A stretch of DNA of 64,000 nucleotides from CAIXSC01 sp046349915 (GCA_046349915.1 JAXMBL010000012.1:1-64000), one strand, 5' to 3'. Positions 1 through 7,882 are shown, counted from the stretch's first letter. The notes: generated by a model from the letters alone, not told the origin. Made by a program: numbers and translations.

Positions 1-41
1 CTGTAGGCCGAGTTACCGGCCGCCCTCGCTGCTTTAGGCAC
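1..41 (-). other. Partial cassette at left window edge (gamma-type start)
   Basis: The first 41 bases match the leading end of the cassette at 4854-5374 (compare 5335-5375: TAGGCCGAGTTAC...CTGCTTTAGGCACGCC). They therefore belong to the next cassette of the array, most of which lies outside the window. No gene is visible in this piece. Confidence 0.7.
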
Positions 42-133
42 GCCAACGCTGGCGTTCACCGGGCCGCGGCGAACGACATTGATCTCAAGAAACCGCGCGT
101 CCCGCGGCTCCGTGTGCAACGCTTTGTTCTGTG
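42..133 (-). other. attC site (cassette 15, two-gene cassette)
   Basis: R' is GCCAACG (plus-strand reading) at 42-48 and R'' is GTTCTGT at 126-132. The inner arms CACCGGGCCGCGG and CCGCGGCTCCGTG are complementary with an extrahelical base. This is a divergent arm sequence shared with the attC at 6554. Confidence 0.85.
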
Positions 134-753
134 CGTTTTATGTGGTAACGATTGTCAACGGACACTTGCGTGAACCCATCAGGGGGATCGCCATCGATTG
201 GCAACGGCAACACAACGGCGGACAATGATCCATGATCGCGGAGTAGTATGTGAACGAAGCCGTACAGGGCGCTTGCCAACCATCGTTTCCCGAATCTTGT
301 TTCGGCAAGTGGCTCGTAGTCAATCAAGTGTTCAAGGTACGCGATACCAAGTTCAGGTGCCACTGTGAACGCGCAGAATGGAGCGACAGGACTCATGTGC
401 CGCGCGCCGATGTACGTGGCGGAGCAATCATCAAGTTTGGCAAACGTCGCAGCCGCACCTTTAGGTGACGAATCGCATTGATGATTGGCGATGCGGCGTT
501 CGTCGACGATCTGGTAGTGAGCGTGTTGTTCAAGCGCAGCCGTCACCGCTGCGGGGAGTCCGCCGCGTTGTGCTGAAGGGCAGTGAAGATCGACTGGAAA
601 CCACATAGGTGTTTTGCTTGAGCACAGAACGACCCGCATCACGGGGTGGCGGGAGTTGACGTTGACTTCCAAATCTGCTTGCCACCGCCACTCCCGTGCA
701 TGCGATGGTTCTGTCGCGTTTCGCGCCACACGTTGGGCGAGCAAGAGGATCAT
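85..753 (-). CDS. Cassette-borne hypothetical protein (second gene of a two-gene cassette)
   Basis: A 222-residue ORF I do not recognise. Its ATG (751-753) overlaps the stop of the upstream cassette gene in an ATGA arrangement, which suggests translational coupling. Its stop lies inside the attC, so the last 15 or so residues are encoded by the recombination site, a common property of cassette genes. The N-terminal part (about residues 15-38) is encoded by a sequence of about 60 bp that recurs outside the integron near 18240-18300, so the true start could instead be the Met at 639. The protein is soluble, with no signal peptide or transmembrane segment, and has several Cys and His residues without a recognisable motif. 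Function unknown. Confidence 0.6.
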   Translation of the reverse strand: MILLLAQRVARNATEPSHAREWRWQADLEVNVNSRHPVMRVVLCSSKTPMWFPVDLHCPSAQRGGLPAAVTAALEQHAHYQIVDERRIANHQCDSSPKGAAATFAKLDDCSATYIGARHMSPVAPFCAFTVAPELGIAYLEHLIDYEPLAETRFGKRWLASALYGFVHILLRDHGSLSAVVLPLPIDGDPPDGFTQVSVDNRYHIKRTEQSVAHGAAGRAVS

Positions 754-1295
754 GATGGGGCATCCATCTCGCGTGAGAATGACGCTGCCACCATCAGTCG
801 TCCATCATTAGTGTCAGTATAAATCATGTCAACGGCCATTCCACATTGATTTGCCAATTCGCGAATCTCTCGGTTTGTATTCGCGGAAATGTGGATTCCC
901 GTGTATTGGGATTCGAAGCAAGTCTTGGTGGTGTCGACAACCAGCAGGATTGATGCCCAACCAAGCCTGGCAACGGCGCGTTGGGCGAAAGGTGATTTTT
1001 CGTCAAACGATCCCGAACACCAAGATTTCCATGACAATTCATCCAGATTGGAGAGTTCGCCGGCCGAAGGTGATGCAATTGCGTGGCGTATGGCCGAAAG
1101 TGTTTGTATGACGACCTCGTGCGGCGTTGATGCGTTCACGAATTGCTCAACGAGACTGAACGCCCATCGCACACATTGCGTCGGACTTCGATCTGCAAGA
1201 GCGTTCGCCAAGCGAAGGGACCGGAAATACGTCTGCGAAGCGAATGCTTCAAGCACGTCGCGTGCGAGCGGATGCAGTTCATGACTCGTCATCAT
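750..1295 (-). CDS. Cassette-borne hypothetical protein (first gene of a two-gene cassette)
   Basis: A 181-residue protein beginning MMTSHELHPL. The frame stays open upstream into the attC at 1309-1402, but the start at 1295 is preceded by GAGAG about 8 bases upstream and lies just inside the cassette, so I prefer it. The sequence is predicted soluble and mostly helical in its first two thirds, then mixed (for example ASILLVVDTTKTC). It matches no family I know. Its TGA overlaps the ATG of the next gene by 4 bases, so both are probably made from one mRNA. A two-gene unit of this kind could be a partner pair such as effector and antidote, but nothing in either sequence proves that. Confidence 0.65.
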   Translation of the reverse strand: MMTSHELHPLARDVLEAFASQTYFRSLRLANALADRSPTQCVRWAFSLVEQFVNASTPHEVVIQTLSAIRHAIASPSAGELSNLDELSWKSWCSGSFDEKSPFAQRAVARLGWASILLVVDTTKTCFESQYTGIHISANTNREIRELANQCGMAVDMIYTDTNDGRLMVAASFSREMDAPS

Positions 1296-1308
1296 CGCAG
1301 TCTCTCGC

Positions 1309-1402
1309 GACAGAACGACAGCCGTAACCGGGCGGCCGCCAAAAGACTCCGACTTCAAAACCCGCGTCGTCGGCCGCTCCGGTTGACGGCCTGGTTATGC
1401 CC
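1309..1402 (-). other. attC site (cassette 14)
   Basis: R'' GTTATGCCC lies at 1394-1402 and R' ACAGAAC at 1310-1316. The arms ACCGGGCGGCCG and CGGCCGCTCCGGT pair with an extrahelical base. The stop codon of the cassette gene (TAA, 1395-1397) lies within R''. Confidence 0.85.
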
Positions 1403-2033
1403 ATTCTCGCGACACGTTCGGCGAATAGCGAGTCATGAATGAGTCACGAGCGCGAGCGGTAAGGAACGCGGCACCCCAATCAGGAATGCAAATCGCACTA
1501 TCGGACACAAAGCAAGTGTACCCGGCGGGAAAGTCTCGGCCGAGGTGGTTGATGAATGAGCGGTCCAAGTCAAGGTGGGCATTGAATACGATACCAGTCA
1601 CTTGGCTGGAGAATTGGCCACCAGACTCCATTCGCAAGCAAATGTGGTGACCGAGCACTTGCCAAAGGAAATCCGTGAAGCGCTCGGCCACGAGAGCATG
1701 ATCACCGCCGATGATAGCGGATTGTTCTATGCCGTAGTCGGAATGCAAGTCGAGACAAGATTCAAAATACACCGGCGGATCAGTTTTCGATTCGTCGCCC
1801 TCGTACACAAAGCAGTAGTAGACGTCCTGATTTTCGCCGTAGATACGGAATCGACCAGCATGTTCACGACAACGCCGCATCGGCATGACATAGTCCTGCG
1901 CGGTTTGATCGTCAGCGATGGGATGTCGATTCAAGGCGTCGACGGTACCAGCCACGGAGTAGTCCCGGACATCGAATGGCTCCGCGAACCAATCGTTGAA
2001 GAACGCGACGGGATGAACATCACGAGGGGTCAT
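1395..2033 (-). CDS. Cassette-borne protein, possibly SMI1/KNR4 (SUKH)-like
   Basis: A 212-residue protein starting MTPRDVHPVAFF; the upstream 14 codons of the open frame are attC sequence and are excluded. The pattern YGENQDVYYCFVYEGD followed by DPPVYFES, then an alternating hydrophobic stretch ending LVAERFTDFLWQVLGHH, resembles the core of SMI1/KNR4 (SUKH) immunity proteins, where ENQG...W and DPPVY-type motifs recur. SUKH proteins typically neutralise contact-dependent or polymorphic toxins. I judge this by eye from motif spacing only; no toxin partner is in the cassette. The TAA stop lies in the R'' box of its attC. Confidence 0.6.
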   Translation of the reverse strand: MTPRDVHPVAFFNDWFAEPFDVRDYSVAGTVDALNRHPIADDQTAQDYVMPMRRCREHAGRFRIYGENQDVYYCFVYEGDESKTDPPVYFESCLDLHSDYGIEQSAIIGGDHALVAERFTDFLWQVLGHHICLRMESGGQFSSQVTGIVFNAHLDLDRSFINHLGRDFPAGYTCFVSDSAICIPDWGAAFLTARARDSFMTRYSPNVSREWA

Positions 2034-2040
2034 GGCTTCA

Positions 2041-2135
2041 GGGCATAACGACCAAGGTAACCCGGCGGCGGCCAAGAACCATTGCTTTCAGAATCGACCC
2101 GGTCCGCCGCTCGGGTTGAGCGCCTTGTTGGGGCG
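2041..2135 (-). other. attC site (cassette 13)
   Basis: R' GGGCATAAC 2041-2049; R'' GTTGGGGCG 2127-2135. Main arm type: GGTAACCCGGCGGCGG against CCGCCGCTCGGGTTGAGC with an extrahelical base. Confidence 0.9.
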
Positions 2136-2602
2136 TCTTTGGGCGAGGGACCGTTCCACGGCGAACCCTCCCTGTGGGATTGTGCCAAACCTTCCCGGTA
2201 ACTGCAACCAGTTTTCTGGCCCTACCCAGGCAGGCAGGCAGACGAACCCTGCCGCCCACGCTCGCCCCATCAACAACGCATCCATTTCACGGCGATCATT
2301 GTCGCGCTGGAGCACTCATCGGATCATTAGTGACCAGAAAGCCGATTCGTGAGTACGAACGAAGGCACATGCTCGACGAGTCGCGAAAGCGAAGGACCTG
2401 TTGGCACAAGAGACCGGGTTCAGATGGAGGCGAGCATCCGCGCTGCTCGACCGTTGTAAACAGCTTCGCCAAGACTGACCTGTAAGCACGCTGGTGAAGC
2501 AAGAGCTGGCAAGCTGGAGCTGAAGCACAGCACGACACGCAGACGCTACCAGCCGACGATGCGAACGAATCACGTTGCGCACGAGAAGACGAGAAACCAG
2601 AC
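2136..2602 (-). other. Cassette 13, no convincing ORF (divergent alpha type)
   Basis: The half next to the attC (about 2136-2340) matches the alpha cassettes (GGGCGAGGGACCG, CCACGGCGAACCCTCCC, GGATTGTGCCAAACC). The half at 2340-2602 is different from the other copies. All reading frames are short or frame-inconsistent with the related cassettes. I see no promoter or RNA gene that I can name. Confidence 0.6.
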
Positions 2603-2696
2603 GCCCCAACGACCAAGGTAACCCGGCGGCGACCAAGAACCATTGCTATCAGAATCGACCCGATCCGCCGCTCGGGTTGAGCGCCTTGTTGGGGCC
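2603..2696 (-). other. attC site (cassette 12)
   Basis: R' GCCCCAAC 2603-2610; R'' GTTGGGGCC 2688-2696; main arm type with GCGACC in place of GCGGCC. Confidence 0.9.
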
Positions 2697-3172
2697 GTTG
2701 TGGGCGAGGGACCGTTCCACGGCGAACCCACCTTGTGGGATTGTGGCAAACCTACCAGGTAGTTTCAACCGGTTTTCCGATGCTTCCTGGACAGGCAAGC
2801 CCGGCCGTTCATGCGTCACCCAGCAGCAACAGATCAATCATGGTGCGACCATCTTCGCATTTGGTAATCACCGCATCAGCGGCGACCAGAAGAGAACTCG
2901 CGAATGGCCGTTATGGAACGCTCTTCGCCCACGGGAGTCGAATACAGGGAGCCAACGCCAGGCCATCGAGTGGTGTTGTGACAAGCTTCTCTCACTGCTT
3001 GCAGCGTTAATCCGTGTCCGCTCGCCTACTGGATTTGGCACTGTAGGCAACGCGGCATATCGTCTCGCGAAGCGAGACGGCTACGTAGCCCGCTCGCTTC
3101 GCGAGCGGAACCGCCAGCTCGCCGTAGCGAGCGACGTTGTCGGCCGAGTATCCCGACGCCCCCGCTGCTTTA
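2697..3172 (-). other. Cassette 12, ORF-less chimera (alpha left half, gamma right half)
   Basis: From 2697 to about 2910 the sequence matches the alpha cassettes (best with 7333-7550, including CTCGCGAATGGCCGTTATGGA). From about 2925 to 3172 it matches the gamma half of the cassette at 4862-5368 (CTTCGCCCACGGGA, CAGGGAGCCAA, GGCAACGCGGCATATCG). The junction lies near 2915-2930. It contains palindromes 3063-3077, 3079-3090 and 3090-3108. No conserved ORF. Confidence 0.75.
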
Positions 3173-3269
3173 GGCACGCCAACGACCAAGGTAACCCGGC
3201 GGCGACCGAGAACCTTTGATTTCAGAATCAACCCGATCCGCCGCTCGGGTTGAGCGCCTAGTTGGGGCG
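3173..3269 (-). other. attC site (cassette 11)
   Basis: R' GGCACGCCAAC 3173-3183; R'' GTTGGGGCG 3261-3269. The spacer next to R'' reads CTAG where most sites have CTTG. Confidence 0.9.
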
Positions 3270-3724
3270 TCTTTGGGCGAGGGACCGTTCCACGGCGAAC
3301 CCTCCCTGTGGGATTGTGCCAAACCTTCCCTGTCAGTGCAATTAGTTTTCCGATCCTTCCCGGACAGACAAGCCCAGCAGTCCATGCGTCACCTATCAGC
3401 AACGCATCAATTGTGGTGCGACCGTCTTCGTGTTTTGGTACTCACCGGATCAGCGGCGCTCGGACGAGAACGCGTGAATACACGCCCTGGAGGTGCTCGA
3501 CAAGTCCGAGATCTGACGCCGATCCGGGACAAGATACTCGGTCCTGATGCATGCGAGCATCCGCTGAACTCGACAGCCGAGAACCACCACGCCGCGATTG
3601 TCCCATGGGCGCACTGGCGAATGATGCGCTGACAACGAACGCGCTGGAACACTGGGACACACGGACGCAACGGGCCGACGATACCAACGAATCCCGTGGC
3701 GGACGAGAAGACGGAAAACTCGAC
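3270..3724 (-). other. Cassette 11, ORF-less alpha type
   Basis: This is one of four near full-length alpha copies (with 3820-4277, 6094-6553 and 7333-7789). Conservation runs over the whole cassette, but small insertions and deletions shift all frames between copies, and two or three frames are open at once, as expected for GC-rich non-coding DNA. No gene called. Confidence 0.7.
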
Positions 3725-3819
3725 GGCCCCAACGACCAAGGTAACCCGGCGGCGGCCAAGAACCATTGCTTTCAGAATCGACCCGATCCGCCGCTCGGGT
3801 TGAGCGCCTTGTTGGGGGC
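3725..3819 (-). other. attC site (cassette 10)
   Basis: R' GGCCCCAAC 3725-3733; R'' GTTGGGGGC 3811-3819; main arm type. Confidence 0.9.
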
Positions 3820-4277
3820 GATGTGGGCGAGTGACCGCTCCACGGCGAACCCTCCCTGTGGGATTGTGCCAAACCTGCCCGGTAAGTGCAACCAGGTTTC
3901 TGATCCTTCCCGGACAGGCAATCCCAGCAGTTCATGCGTCACCCATCAGCAACGCATCAATCGTGGTGCGACCATCGTCGTATTTTGGTAATCACCGGAT
4001 CAGCGGCGACCGGAAGAGAACTCGGGAATTCCCGCCCTGGTGCACTCTCGACGAGTCCGGAGTCTGACGCCGAACAGGGACAAGATACACAGTCCTGATG
4101 TATGCGAGCAGCCGCTGAACTCGACCGCCGAGAACAATCACGCCGCGATTGCCCCATGGGCGCGCTGGCGAACGATACGCTGACAACGAAGGCGCTGGCA
4201 CACACGGGGAAACGCGGCCGCAACGGACCGACGATACCAACGAATCCCGTGGCGGACGAGAGGACGGAAAACTCGAC
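3820..4277 (-). other. Cassette 10, ORF-less alpha type
   Basis: Full-length alpha copy: GACCGCTCCACGGCGAACC near the attC end, CCGGATCAGCGGCGACC in the middle, GGACGGAAAACTCGACGGC at the leading end. No reading frame is kept in common with all the other copies. Confidence 0.7.
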
Positions 4278-4372
4278 GGCCCCAACGATACGGTTAACCG
4301 GGCCGCGGCCAACCAACGCTATGTTCAGAAGGCGCGCAGCCCGCGGCTCCGGTTGGACCGATTGTTAGGGCG
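4278..4372 (-). other. attC site (cassette 9)
   Basis: R' GGCCCCAAC 4278-4286; R'' GTTAGGGCG 4364-4372, a perfect GTTRRRY match. The arms TTAACCGGGCCGCGG and CCGCGGCTCCGGTTGG are of the minor type. Confidence 0.9.
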
Positions 4373-4479
4373 CGATTCGCCATCGCGAAGCACCGCGCAC
4401 AACGAGATTATCGTGAAGTCACGTGTGGTTGCCAATGACTGATCCCGCAGGCAATAGTTGAGTGACGACATCAGTGAGG

Positions 4480-4683
4480 TCACAGACGGACAAGTACCCC
4501 CCAAACGCCCAAGCCGATGAATAGCCAAAACACCATCCCGAAAATCAGGACGAGACAACCATCCGGATTGGTCGCCGACTTTGGACGGAACCATCTGGCG
4601 AGCAAGTAGCCGGGGCCTTTCAAGGCGACTTCGAATAGGGTCTCGAAGAGTGCCCGCAATATGGCTTCGAGGATTTCGCCCAC
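4480..4683 (-). CDS. Cassette-borne small membrane protein
   Basis: A 67-residue protein reading from GTG at 4683: an amphipathic N-terminus (about residues 2-35, EILEAILRALFETLFEV), a charged loop with WFRPK, then one strongly hydrophobic segment of about 20 residues near the C-terminus (LVLIFGMVFWLFIGLGVWG). It fills most of cassette 9 in the expected orientation and has better codon periodicity than the overlapping frame at 4325-4753. The start is uncertain: no clear ribosome-binding site was seen, and the frame is open to the cassette edge. It is probably an inner-membrane protein of unknown role. Small membrane proteins are common integron cassette cargo. Confidence 0.6.
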   Translation of the reverse strand: MGEILEAILRALFETLFEVALKGPGYLLARWFRPKSATNPDGCLVLIFGMVFWLFIGLGVWGVLVRL

Positions 4684-4764
4684 GTGACGTGCCGCCGTAT
4701 GAATTCGCGTAGGTCGAATGCCCGACGTTGGATTGAGCCTGCCAAACTGCCATTCGGATTGTGA

Positions 4765-4861
4765 CGCCCTAACGACCAAGGTAACCCGGCGGCGGCCAAG
4801 AACCATTGCTTTCAGAAACGCCCCGATCCGCCGCTCGGGTTCAGCGCCTTGTTGGCGTGCC
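4765..4861 (-). other. attC site (cassette 8)
   Basis: R' CGCCCTAAC 4765-4773 matches the R'' of cassette 9 at 4364-4372. R'' is GTTGGCGTGCC 4851-4861. Main arm type. Confidence 0.9.
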
Positions 4862-5368
4862 GCCCGAGAACGCGTCCACGGCGAACATGCCGAGTGCAAT
4901 TGTCGTGAATCAAGACACGTGACGCAATACGTTTCGGTGAAAGGCGATCCCCACGCGATTGGCTTGGGTGCGGAGCGAGTTGCCACGGGGTTTGCGGCAT
5001 GGGGTAAGTGACAAGCTTTACGAACGCTCGCAAATGGCAAGACCTACACGCCGAGCGATTGAGGGCCATAGGTTTCCCAGCCGCGGAGCATAATGATGAA
5101 GCTTGAATCTTCTTGGCTCTTCGCCCACGGGAACTCATTACAGGGAGCCAATGCTAGGCCATCGAGTGTTGTTGCGACATGCTTCGCTCACTGCTTGCAG
5201 CGTTAAGCGGTGTCCATTCGCCGACAACGTTTGGCATTCCAGGCAACGCGGCATATCGTCTCGCGAAGCGAGACGGCTACGTAGCCCGCTCGCTTCGCAA
5301 GCGGAACTGCCAGCTCGCCGTAGCGAGCGACGTTATAGGCCGAGTTACCTGACGCCCCCGCTGCTTTA
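4862..5368 (-). other. Cassette 8, ORF-less chimera (beta left half, gamma right half)
   Basis: About 4862-5005 matches the attC-proximal half of the beta cassettes (CGAACATGCCGAGTGCAATTG). About 5110-5368 matches the second half of cassette 12. It includes the palindromes at 5259-5304. No supported ORF on either strand. Confidence 0.7.
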
Positions 5369-5467
5369 GGCACGCCAACGACTGCGGTAACCCGGCGGCG
5401 GCCAGAAACCGTTGATTCCAAAATCCACCCGATCCGCCGCTCGGGTTCACCGCCTTGTTGGCGTGCC
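5369..5467 (-). other. attC site (cassette 7)
   Basis: R' GGCACGCCAAC 5369-5379; R'' GTTGGCGTGCC 5457-5467; main arm type. Confidence 0.9.
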
Positions 5468-5699
5468 GACCGAGAACGTGTCCACGGCGAACATGCCGAG
5501 TGCAATTGTCGTGAATCGAGACGAGTGATGCAATCCGTTTTTGGTAATAGGGGATTCCCACGCGATGTAGTTCGGCACCGCACAACTCAACACGACCCCT
5601 GGCGGGCACTGAGTCCGTGTTGGGACGCGGCAATCTGATTGCTCGTGCGGAAGACTCGATGACTCGGACATGTAGTCGCGGAGCGACGACCGATCGTAG

Positions 5700-5719
5700 C
5701 CACGGGTTTCAACCCGTGG
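5700..5719. repeat. REP-like palindrome, left member of an inverted pair
   Basis: Perfect palindrome CCACGGGTTTCAACCCGTGG. I believe this type of sequence is dispersed in planctomycete genomes (recollection, not a search). The partner in inverted orientation is at 5929-5948. Confidence 0.75.
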
Positions 5720-5928
5720 TCTGATGGCCGGAATTCGTAGGCGACAGCCGATTATATGAGGACGCCTGTATTATTGGAGAACTGTGAGCAAGTGAAGCCA
5801 CGGCGCAAGATGAGAGATTGTGAGTGCATATTGCTCCAAGCCATCGCAGAGCAACCCAAGCAAGACTTCACGACGCCGACGACGCCTGGCGAGTCAGTCG
5901 CCGCAACTTGGAAGCAAACGCTACGACT

Positions 5929-5948
5929 CCGCGGGTTGAAACCCACGG
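5929..5948. repeat. REP-like palindrome, right member of an inverted pair
   Basis: CCGCGGGTTGAAACCCACGG, an imperfect palindrome. Together with 5700-5719 it forms a REPIN-like unit of about 250 bp inside a gene cassette. Confidence 0.75.
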
Positions 5949-5997
5949 CTAAGATCAGACGTGGCTCCGCCACTCCTCGGAGCCCTGCAAGCGTGCC

Positions 5998-6093
5998 GCA
6001 CGCCAACGACCAAGGTAACCCGGCGGCGACCGAGAACCCTTGCCTTGAGAATCCACCCGATCCGCCGCTCGGGTTGAGCGCCTAGTTGGGGCG
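5998..6093 (-). other. attC site (cassette 6)
   Basis: R' GCACGCCAAC 5998-6007; R'' GTTGGGGCG 6085-6093; CTAG spacer variant as at 3173. Confidence 0.9.
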
Positions 6094-6553
6094 TCTTTGG
6101 GCGAGGGACCGTTCCACGGCGAACCCTCCCTGTGGAATTGTGCCAAACCTACCCGGTAGTTGCAACCAGTTTTCCGATGCTTCCTGGACAGGCAAGCCCA
6201 ACGGTCCATGCATCACCCATGACCAAACGGATCAATCGTGGTGTGACCATCTTCGTATCTTGGTAATCACCGGATCAGCGGTGACTGGAAGGGAACTCGC
6301 GAATATCCGCCATGGAGCACTCTCGATGAGTCCGGAACCTGACGCCGAGCTGGGACAAGATACTCGGTCCTGATGTATGCGAGCATCCGCTGAATTCGAC
6401 AGCCGAGAGCCACCACGCCTCGATTGCCCCATGGGCGCGCTGGCGAATGATGCGATGACGACAAAGGCGCTGATACATACCGGGACACGCGGCTGCAACG
6501 CACCGACGATACCAACGAATCCTGCGGCCGGACGAGAGGACGGAAAACTCGAC
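6094..6553 (-). other. Cassette 6, ORF-less alpha type
   Basis: Full-length alpha copy, with small differences such as GGATCAATCGTGGTGTGACC. Frames differ from those of the other copies because of indels near 6520-6530. No gene called. Confidence 0.7.
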
Positions 6554-6649
6554 GGCCCCAACGCTACCGTTCACCGGGCCGCGGCGAACGACATGGATTC
6601 AAAAAAACCGCTCGGCCCGCGGCTCCGTGTGCAACGGTTGGTTATGCCA
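6554..6649 (-). other. attC site (cassette 5)
   Basis: R' GGCCCCAAC 6554-6562; R'' GTTATGCC 6641-6648, complementary to the leading GGCATAAC of its own cassette at 7239-7246. Minor arm type (CACCGGGCCGCGG with CCGCGGCTCCGTG). Confidence 0.9.
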
Positions 6650-6657
6650 AGAATACG

Positions 6658-7221
6658 TCAGATCTTCAGGTTTGTCTTCATCTCTTCCATTTCATGTGCG
6701 CCTTTGTCATCGGGGAGTGGTACGAAGAATTCCTTACATTCGAGATAGTTCTTTTGAATTGCCCCAAATTCAGTCTGAACCTCAATGACATAGGCAGAGT
6801 ATAGATAGTCAGGGCCTACCGACCAGCGCACTGCTTTGCGATACTGCGTGACTTCGTCGAGTACCGAGACCTTAACTGACATTCTGGCAGGCACTCGTTC
6901 AAGAATCACTAGAACTGTGCCGTCTACGCCATCCTGAAGTCTGTATCTTTCACTGCAAGTTATCTTTGGGATTGGCGAAAGCGGTCGAACGACGACAGTA
7001 ACATCACGAGCAGGTGTTTCAGAATTGTTTAGGATCTGGATCGTCAAGCTGCCAGATTTGGGTTTCTTGTCTTCCGTCAGCAAATTTGATTCGACAGTCC
7101 AATATGACATTTGGTGCGGTTGGGCATAGAAGTAAGGGCCTTGCGCACGAGTGTAGTAAATCGCAATAACAGACAACGCGATCGAGATTACGGCTCCAAG
7201 TCTCGCAGTTTTATCTTGCAT
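6658..7221 (-). CDS. Cassette-borne membrane-anchored hypothetical protein
   Basis: A 187-residue protein starting at 7221, with AAGGGAA a few bases upstream of the ATG. Residues 8-25 (LGAVISIALSVIAIYYTR) form one N-terminal transmembrane or signal-anchor segment. The rest looks like a beta-sandwich, with a CARDB/immunoglobulin-like phrase (LNNSETPARDVTVVVRP), followed by more strand-like segments and a charged C-terminus (MEEMKTNLKI). The gene is clearly richer in A+T than its neighbours, which points to a separate origin, as usual for cassettes. It probably faces the periplasm. Function unknown. Confidence 0.75.
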   Translation of the reverse strand: MQDKTARLGAVISIALSVIAIYYTRAQGPYFYAQPHQMSYWTVESNLLTEDKKPKSGSLTIQILNNSETPARDVTVVVRPLSPIPKITCSERYRLQDGVDGTVLVILERVPARMSVKVSVLDEVTQYRKAVRWSVGPDYLYSAYVIEVQTEFGAIQKNYLECKEFFVPLPDDKGAHEMEEMKTNLKI

Positions 7222-7238
7222 GCTTCCCTTGCTTTACT

Positions 7239-7332
7239 GGCATAACGACCAAGGTAACCCGGCGGCGACCAAGAACCATTGCTATCAGAATCGACCCGAT
7301 CCGCCGCTCGGGTTGAGCGCCTTGTTGGGGCG
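7239..7332 (-). other. attC site (cassette 4)
   Basis: R' GGCATAAC 7239-7246; R'' GTTGGGGCG 7324-7332; main arm type, almost identical to the site at 2603. Confidence 0.9.
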
Positions 7333-7789
7333 TCTTTGGGCGAGGGACCGTTCCACGGCGAACCCACCCTGTGGGATTGTGGCAAACCTTTTGGGTAAGA
7401 GCAACCAGTTTTCCGATGCTTCCTGGTCAGGCAAGCCCGGCCGTTCATGCGTCACCCAGCAGCAACAGATCAATCATGGTGCGACCATCTTCGCATTTGG
7501 TAATCACCGCATCAGCGGCGACCAGAAGAGAACTCGCGAATGGCCGTTATGGAGTACGCTCGATGAGTCCGGAATCTGACGCCGAGATGGGACAAGACAC
7601 TCGGTCCTGATGTATGCGACCATCCGCTGAACTCGACAGCCGAGAACCACCACGCCGCGACTGCCCCATGGGCGCGCTGGCGAATGATGCGCTGGCAACA
7701 AAAGCGCTGACACACACGGGGACACGCGGCTGCAACGGACCGACGACACCAACGAATCCCGTGGCGGACGAGAGGGCGGAGAACTCGAC
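7333..7789 (-). other. Cassette 4, ORF-less alpha type
   Basis: Full-length alpha copy; its attC-proximal half is the closest match to cassette 12. All three minus-strand frames are open over much of it, but none is conserved with the other copies. Confidence 0.7.
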
Positions 7790-7882
7790 GGCCCCAACGA
7801 CCAAGTTCACGCGGCGGGCGCGGGAGATATTGATGCCAAGGCCGACGTTGCCGCCCGCTCGCGTGCAACGCCTTGTTCGGCC
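7790..7882 (-). other. attC site (cassette 3)
   Basis: R' GGCCCCAAC 7790-7798; R'' GTTCGGCC 7875-7882, complementary to the leading GCCGAAC at 8844-8850. A third arm type (CACGCGGCGGGCG against CGCCCGCTCGCGTG). Confidence 0.85.

Larger units (their letters stand above)
5468..5997 (-). other. Cassette 7, ORF-less beta type with REP-like pair
   Basis: Near-duplicate of 8939-9468. It holds two inverted palindromes, CCACGGGTTTCAACCCGTGG (5700-5719) and CCGCGGGTTGAAACCCACGG (5929-5948), each beside a second small palindrome (GTCGCGGAGCGAC; GTGGCTCCGCCAC). The region between them is conserved between the two cassettes but shows no frame-consistent ORF. Confidence 0.7.

Noticed and set aside
7614..7800. 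Short + strand ORF (MR.SAELDSREPP...) shared by alpha cassettes
   Set aside because: Wrong orientation for a cassette gene, and frames diverge after about 40 codons between copies.
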